Both the position numbers and the translations under genes were made by a program. From assembly GCF_030247185.1 (NCBI RefSeq), contig NC_080572.1, positions 91,651,435-91,715,434 of the forward strand: a stretch of 64,000 nt of DNA, written 5' to 3'. The stretch comes from Malaya genurostris (Eukaryota; Arthropoda; Insecta; Diptera; Culicidae). Shown in pieces: positions 59,900 through 64,000 of the stretch (the first letter of the stretch is position 1; each line of letters begins with the position of its first letter). The notes beneath the pieces were generated by a model. That model ran no database searches. It had not been told where the DNA came from and saw only the letters and a list, made by a program, of their open reading frames with translations.

Positions 59900-60500
59900 A
59901 TTTATGAGTGCTGATGGACGTTAGTTTTAGTTTGGTTTGAACCGAGCCAGCGTGAGTAAAAACTCACGAGTGCCGTCTTTAGTAGCCGCGAGATAGTCAT
60001 TGAGCTACACACTCTACAGTCGATCGAGAGTGGGAGCATTTTCCAGCCTTGAGTTCGCGGTTCCTTCGCAACACAACGTTCGGCAGTAGTATCTTGACTC
60101 GCGTGTTGTATGCGCGCGCGTTCGATCGCAGTTTCGCCGTTGCAACCGTATCGCAATAGGTTGTTCGTCTTGTTTTTGATTTCAGAGTTTTGTGTTATTT
60201 GTTTGTTACCACCATCCGCTGTTCTAGTGTTGGTTCGTACAAGTGTGAGCAAAGAAATTATTGTTGTTACCCAAACAACGAGTCAAACCCTATCAGTTTG
60301 CCGATTTAGCATGGTGTATGGTATTATTTCGGTTTGGTTTGACTCGTGGTTATTATTTTTGTGCTATTATAATTGCTCACCGTGCCGTTTGGGGTGAAAA
60401 TTCCTTCAAGGTCCAGTGCTGTACTGTAGAGGAAAATCCAGGGCAATGTGTTACGTTCAGTTGACTTTGCGCAAGCAAGCTGATCCAAACGGGAGTGATT
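59900..60500 (+). promoter_or_regulatory. Possible promoter or 5' leader region
   Basis: A sharply GC-richer block (GCGCGCGCGTTCGATCGCAG at 60111 and several CG-rich words) between AT-rich flanks, free of known repeats. It precedes the candidate exon at 61207 by about 0.7 kb, with a donor-like GTGAGC at 60245. It could be an alternative first exon and promoter of the same gene. No core promoter motif was fixed with confidence. Confidence 0.28.
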
Positions 60501-61206
60501 TACTTTGTTCGTATTTTTTTTAGTTGTTGGTTCAGATTACAACGTCGAAACATAGGGCGGTGATATCTGCTTCCAGACAAGTGCGAATAGATAAATTAGA
60601 TTGAATAAAGATATGGGTGAACAAAAATGTGTTGATAAATTGGAAGATAAGAGGTTACTTATGTCGAAAGAATAGCCGCGGTAGTTGAGCGTAGTAAAAA
60701 AATGTGGTATCAAATTTTGATGCACGATCAATGTGGAACCAGAAATCAAGAAGCTTCAAGCCGACGATTGAAAAGTAGATTCATAAGGTTAACAGCTGAA
60801 ATAAGTGCTCTGCACGTCCTTGAAAACTGGAAAAGAAGAAATGTCTATTACCAGTGAGAAATGTAACCCGACGCAACATTCAAGTGGAACAGCGGAAAAT
60901 TTTGTTTGCTTTTAACGATATGGCGTTGAGTTTTTACATGAGAATGCGGAGAATGTCAACCGAAAAGGGTTTGAACTTCAAGAGGTTTGAACTTCCGTTA
61001 TGGCCCACGAGCGTGGGAGCGCAGCATTGTTTCTTGTATTGAAATCGTTTGCTATATATTTAAGTGAGATTATCAAGAGCTCAACAGCGATTGTTGGAAT
61101 CAGCTCATTCCGAAACAAAACGTTTTTGAAATAGGTTTCAGTTATAATGCTACCATTAGTATCCATATCAAACGTTATACTTCAATAAATATATTCTATT
61201 TAAAAC

Positions 61207-61527
61207 ATGATGGTGTTGGTGAACCAGAAGAGCTCACCAGTGTATAGCGTTGATTTCGTGATTGATAACGAAAATCAATCGGAACCAGCAGCGGGTGAAA
61301 ATGGGGTTAATTGCGTTTCCAGAATGAGCGGCGAGTGTTCGCGTGCTTGGTTGTTTATGGTAGGGCGAAATGTCGTAAGCAGGGTTGTACGCAAACGGAC
61401 CGAGGATAGTTATTTGTTACGAACGAACATTTTGATGAGTTTGGTAACCGGTGCCGGCTATCAACGCTACGAAGAATACTGCCACCAACAAAATCTACAC
61501 TCATTAATCTTGGATCTAGTCAGTACA
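61207..61527 (+). CDS. Possible coding exon (107 codons from MMVLVNQKSS)
   Basis: An ATG opens a 107-codon frame with mixed, protein-like composition: an acidic patch (DNENQSEPAAGENG), a basic stretch (VVRKRTED), and an aromatic one (GYQRYEEYCHQQN). A GTAAGC donor follows in phase 0; without splicing, the frame stops three codons later. The donor phase equals that of exon E at 33322, so both could feed the same exon beyond the window. About 400 bp upstream are transposon-poor. No domain was recognised. A chance open frame is possible, since 330-bp frames are rare but not impossible in this base composition. Confidence 0.33.
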
Positions 61528-62670
61528 GTAAGCAAGTAATAAGCCGATCGTTTGTATGTCTAGACTGACCATATTCAGACCATAACGGAGGCTTAAGCAA
61601 TTCCGAGGTTTGAAAGTGACGTGATTGCTATTAGTTTGCTTGACTGCGTAACAGTAAGTACAATGAAAAGTGTATTCTACTGGAATGGCGAACAGTCGGA
61701 ATGAAGCAACAGTAGTGGCACTTGAACTATTCGTTGTGACTTCAGCGGAAATTGGTCTTATCAGTTTATATGGACACGTTCCGTATGTAGTGATGTTTGT
61801 TGAAGTATGTACGGATATGGAGCAGGAGCACGCGAGCAGCTGAGTTCGTTTTGCTGTATGTTATCGCGATTGGCTTTTTTCAGCGTTATCGTTGGCAGTT
61901 CATATTTTGTAATGTGCGTGAAAATGATCATTCGAACCATTAATTATCGCTTTTTTTATTATGAAGATGATCCTCTCTCTTTAGCATTTCTTCACCTGAC
62001 CGTTCGTTATAATTGTCAGATTGATTATGATATATAGATTCAGTTTTCCATGTTTCATGCGAAAACTGTGCTTCAAATCCGACGGCGATAAGGTAGAAAT
62101 GGTCTGAACGGTAAATAACGTTTGAACTTTGCATTTTGTAGTCAGTATTCAATTATGCTATTTCACTGCCTCGTCACTACACTTTGACTAAGTATAACAA
62201 ACGATACTAGCCAGATAAGTATTTCGACTGTTATATACGGTAATCATCAGTGTATCAAAGGTTCTTAAATTTGACACAAATAACACATGTAGTGTAATAA
62301 AATCCTCATATTCGTGTATAAAAAAACCGAGTCAGTATGCTTCGAAATATCATATGGACAACAGTCTAATAGTGTACCCAATATCGGAAAAATCCTTAAT
62401 TTTTGTATACCATTCTGTCTGTAGAAGTATTTCTATACCCAAACGTTTTTGTTACATTTTTTTAATTTTTTTTCAATTTTTGGTGGTTGTTCAAAGTGAA
62501 AACTACGATTTTTCACGAAAAAATCCGCCATTTTGTAGCTGTAAAACCACCCCGAAGTAACAAACAACGATAAGGAAAACGTTGGGGTCAGGACACGGAC
62601 TTTCAAATCTGCTTTCGAGCAAAAAGCGTTTTTTTGTCTATAAAATCAATGGAAACAATTTATTACTCAA

Positions 62671-62972
62671 GGGAGCCCGTAGGGTCAAATATTTTTAAAA
62701 AATCAATTTTTTTCTTTTATAATTTGGTATAATGAAACATTTTAAGAATGTTTTGTCAAGTTTTTAAGTCAATCGAAGCAGAAGTCCTGGGCCTGTGTGC
62801 CGATCTTTTACTTCTTCGCAGTATGAGATAAGCAAAGATAAACCCATAACTTGCAGAGTTTTGTTCCGATTTCTTGAAAATTTCACATGATATTCTTGAA
62901 ATGTTTTACTATAAGAAAATATAAAGAAAAAAATAATTAATTTTCAAAAGTGTTAGGTCCTACCCGCCCCTT
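62671..62972. mobile_element. MITE-like element related to 16752-17082
   Basis: Left end GGGAGCCCGTAGGGTCAAAT and right end (reverse strand) AGGGGCGGGTAGGACCTAAC are imperfect inverted repeats, both followed inward by A/T-rich runs ending near TTTTTTTC. About 300 bp, non-coding. No clear target duplication. Confidence 0.45.
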
Positions 62973-63612
62973 AAACAACGGGTGAACATCCGTCAAAACA
63001 ACGGAGTAAAACACATGACAACAATAGGGCAAAATGCACTCTCATGAAGCTTCTTTTCAATGTCTAAAAAAAGTTTTAGCATTTTCGTGGAAGAAATATT
63101 TACCAGATGTAAGGTTGCTTACTATTATTCTTTAAATTGATAACTAATACATAACGTTTGTAAGCCAATTCTTAGGCATTTTGCCCCACACAACTCAAGT
63201 CTTTTTGCCCCTAAAAGCATGGGTACGATAATTTTGAAGATTTATCCATAAAATTTCAAATACATCGTCTGTATTAGAAAAAATTTCAGAAAAACGAAGG
63301 ATTGGCAAAGAAGTTCGTTGGTTACATAATCAAAATCATCTTTCTCACTCCAGAAAGTTACTATGGAACGAAGACCAAAAATTACATATAACAGAGACAT
63401 TATTGATTTTGGTGATCTTTCCAGAAATGATTGAACTATTGCTACCAACATTTAATAGTAATCTGCTGTCATGACATACTTTCTGTTTCATTAATATTTC
63501 TGTGAAAAAAATTGGTATCTTCCGAGAAAAGCAAGAGGTGCATTTTGCCTCGGGGGTGCGTCTTACCCCATCTTCCCCTATGTGTTAGTTTGTTTTGCCG
63601 TGTGTTAATTTG

Positions 63613-63864
63613 CACACTTAGAAAAAATCGTGTAACTTTACGTCTCTATAGATGCACATGAAAGGACTTGAATTTACATCTCAAAGCAAGTAAAAATGAA
63701 TCATATTATTAACTTCACAGCTAGTTTAGCTAAAATTGACATCGAAACAGATACAATATTAAAGTTTACATGTTAAAAGATGTAATACTCTGTCATCACT
63801 CCAGAAATTACGGCATGCCTGAATTTACGTCAGCTGTAGGTTTCATTTTTTCTAAGAGTGTGTG
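63613..63864. mobile_element. MITE, 252 bp, with CACACTTAGAAAAAAT ends
   Basis: Left end CACACTTAGAAAAAATC and right end (reverse strand) CACACTCTTAGAAAAAATG are inverted repeats. The interior has TTTACG, TTTACATCT and ACATGTTAAAAGATGTAA words and no coding potential. One end of the same family is at 6780-6812, and related interior sequence is at 51755-51880. Confidence 0.6.
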
Positions 63865-64000
63865 CTTTGGATTAGAAAAATTGGATTCTTCGGAAGGGAA
63901 TCGAACTTAGATCGATTGTGTACTATCTCAATAAACCTTAAACGAGAAGAAGCAGCCTTGAAAATGTTTGTTAAATATCGGTAATGCACTCCAAAAAAAT

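Noticed and set aside
61940..62152. 70-codon minus-strand frame near the 61.2-kb exon candidate
   Set aside because: No motif, no splice support, and AT-driven composition.

Overview
The window looks like part of an insect genome, most likely a mosquito (Culicidae, probably Culicinae). The evidence is AT-rich, intron-like DNA, three remnants of DD37E Tc1/mariner transposases (the ITmD37E type known from mosquitoes), several tRNA-derived SINE families, and many diverged arrays of a repeat with the words GGAAGTCGGAT and GAAAATCGG, which I recall from culicine genomes. No prokaryotic or viral gene organisation is present, and no long intact open reading frame.

The only convincing host gene lies on the + strand. 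Five short exons (1672-1807, 2022-2123, 2449-2496, 32217-32255, 33208-33322) have good acceptor and donor sites and join in one uninterrupted reading frame. One intron between them is about 29.7 kb, and the last visible donor opens another intron of more than 30 kb that runs off the window. The peptide is Ser/Asn-rich and ends in an acidic segment that probably leads into a coiled coil. I read it as a Nuclear fallout / Rab11-FIP3/4-like protein; the exon chain is much safer than the name. Possible alternative 5' exons lie at 12755, 24815 and 61207. The last two end in phase 0, the same phase as the last exon, so they could feed a shared downstream exon beyond 64 kb.

Almost everything else is intronic transposable-element debris. 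From left to right: a hAT element with an 8-bp target duplication and a BED-finger relic, with a SINE nested inside it (2.75-3.83 kb); a TA-flanked MITE-like element (5.6-6.2 kb); SINEs, a 16-bp minisatellite and one half of a dispersed repeat pair (9-10.5 kb); a diverged repeat array (14-15.8 kb); an internally deleted Tc1-like element with TA target sites (19.34-20.19 kb) next to a broken DD37E mariner with a tandem-duplicated 3' flank (20.55-21.98 kb); the inverted partner of the dispersed repeat (27.9-28.5 kb); a DD41D mariner whose 5' part is replaced by an inverted copy of its own 3' end (36.3-37.25 kb); a MITE rich in CGGTAAT words (41.1-42.0 kb); a second DD37E mariner with readable TIRs (46.5-47.8 kb); a 280-bp hAT MITE with a perfect 8-bp duplication (49.6-49.9 kb); a third DD37E fragment (50.5-50.9 kb); a 119-bp-arm foldback (54.9-55.4 kb); a perfect 83-bp-arm hairpin (59.5-59.7 kb); and MITEs near the right end.

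The window is therefore best read as the giant introns of one developmentally interesting gene, filled by successive and sometimes nested transposon insertions. I found no evidence for a new multi-gene system. The most unusual objects are the palindromised DD41D mariner, the perfect 83-bp inverted repeat, and the set of candidate alternative first exons.
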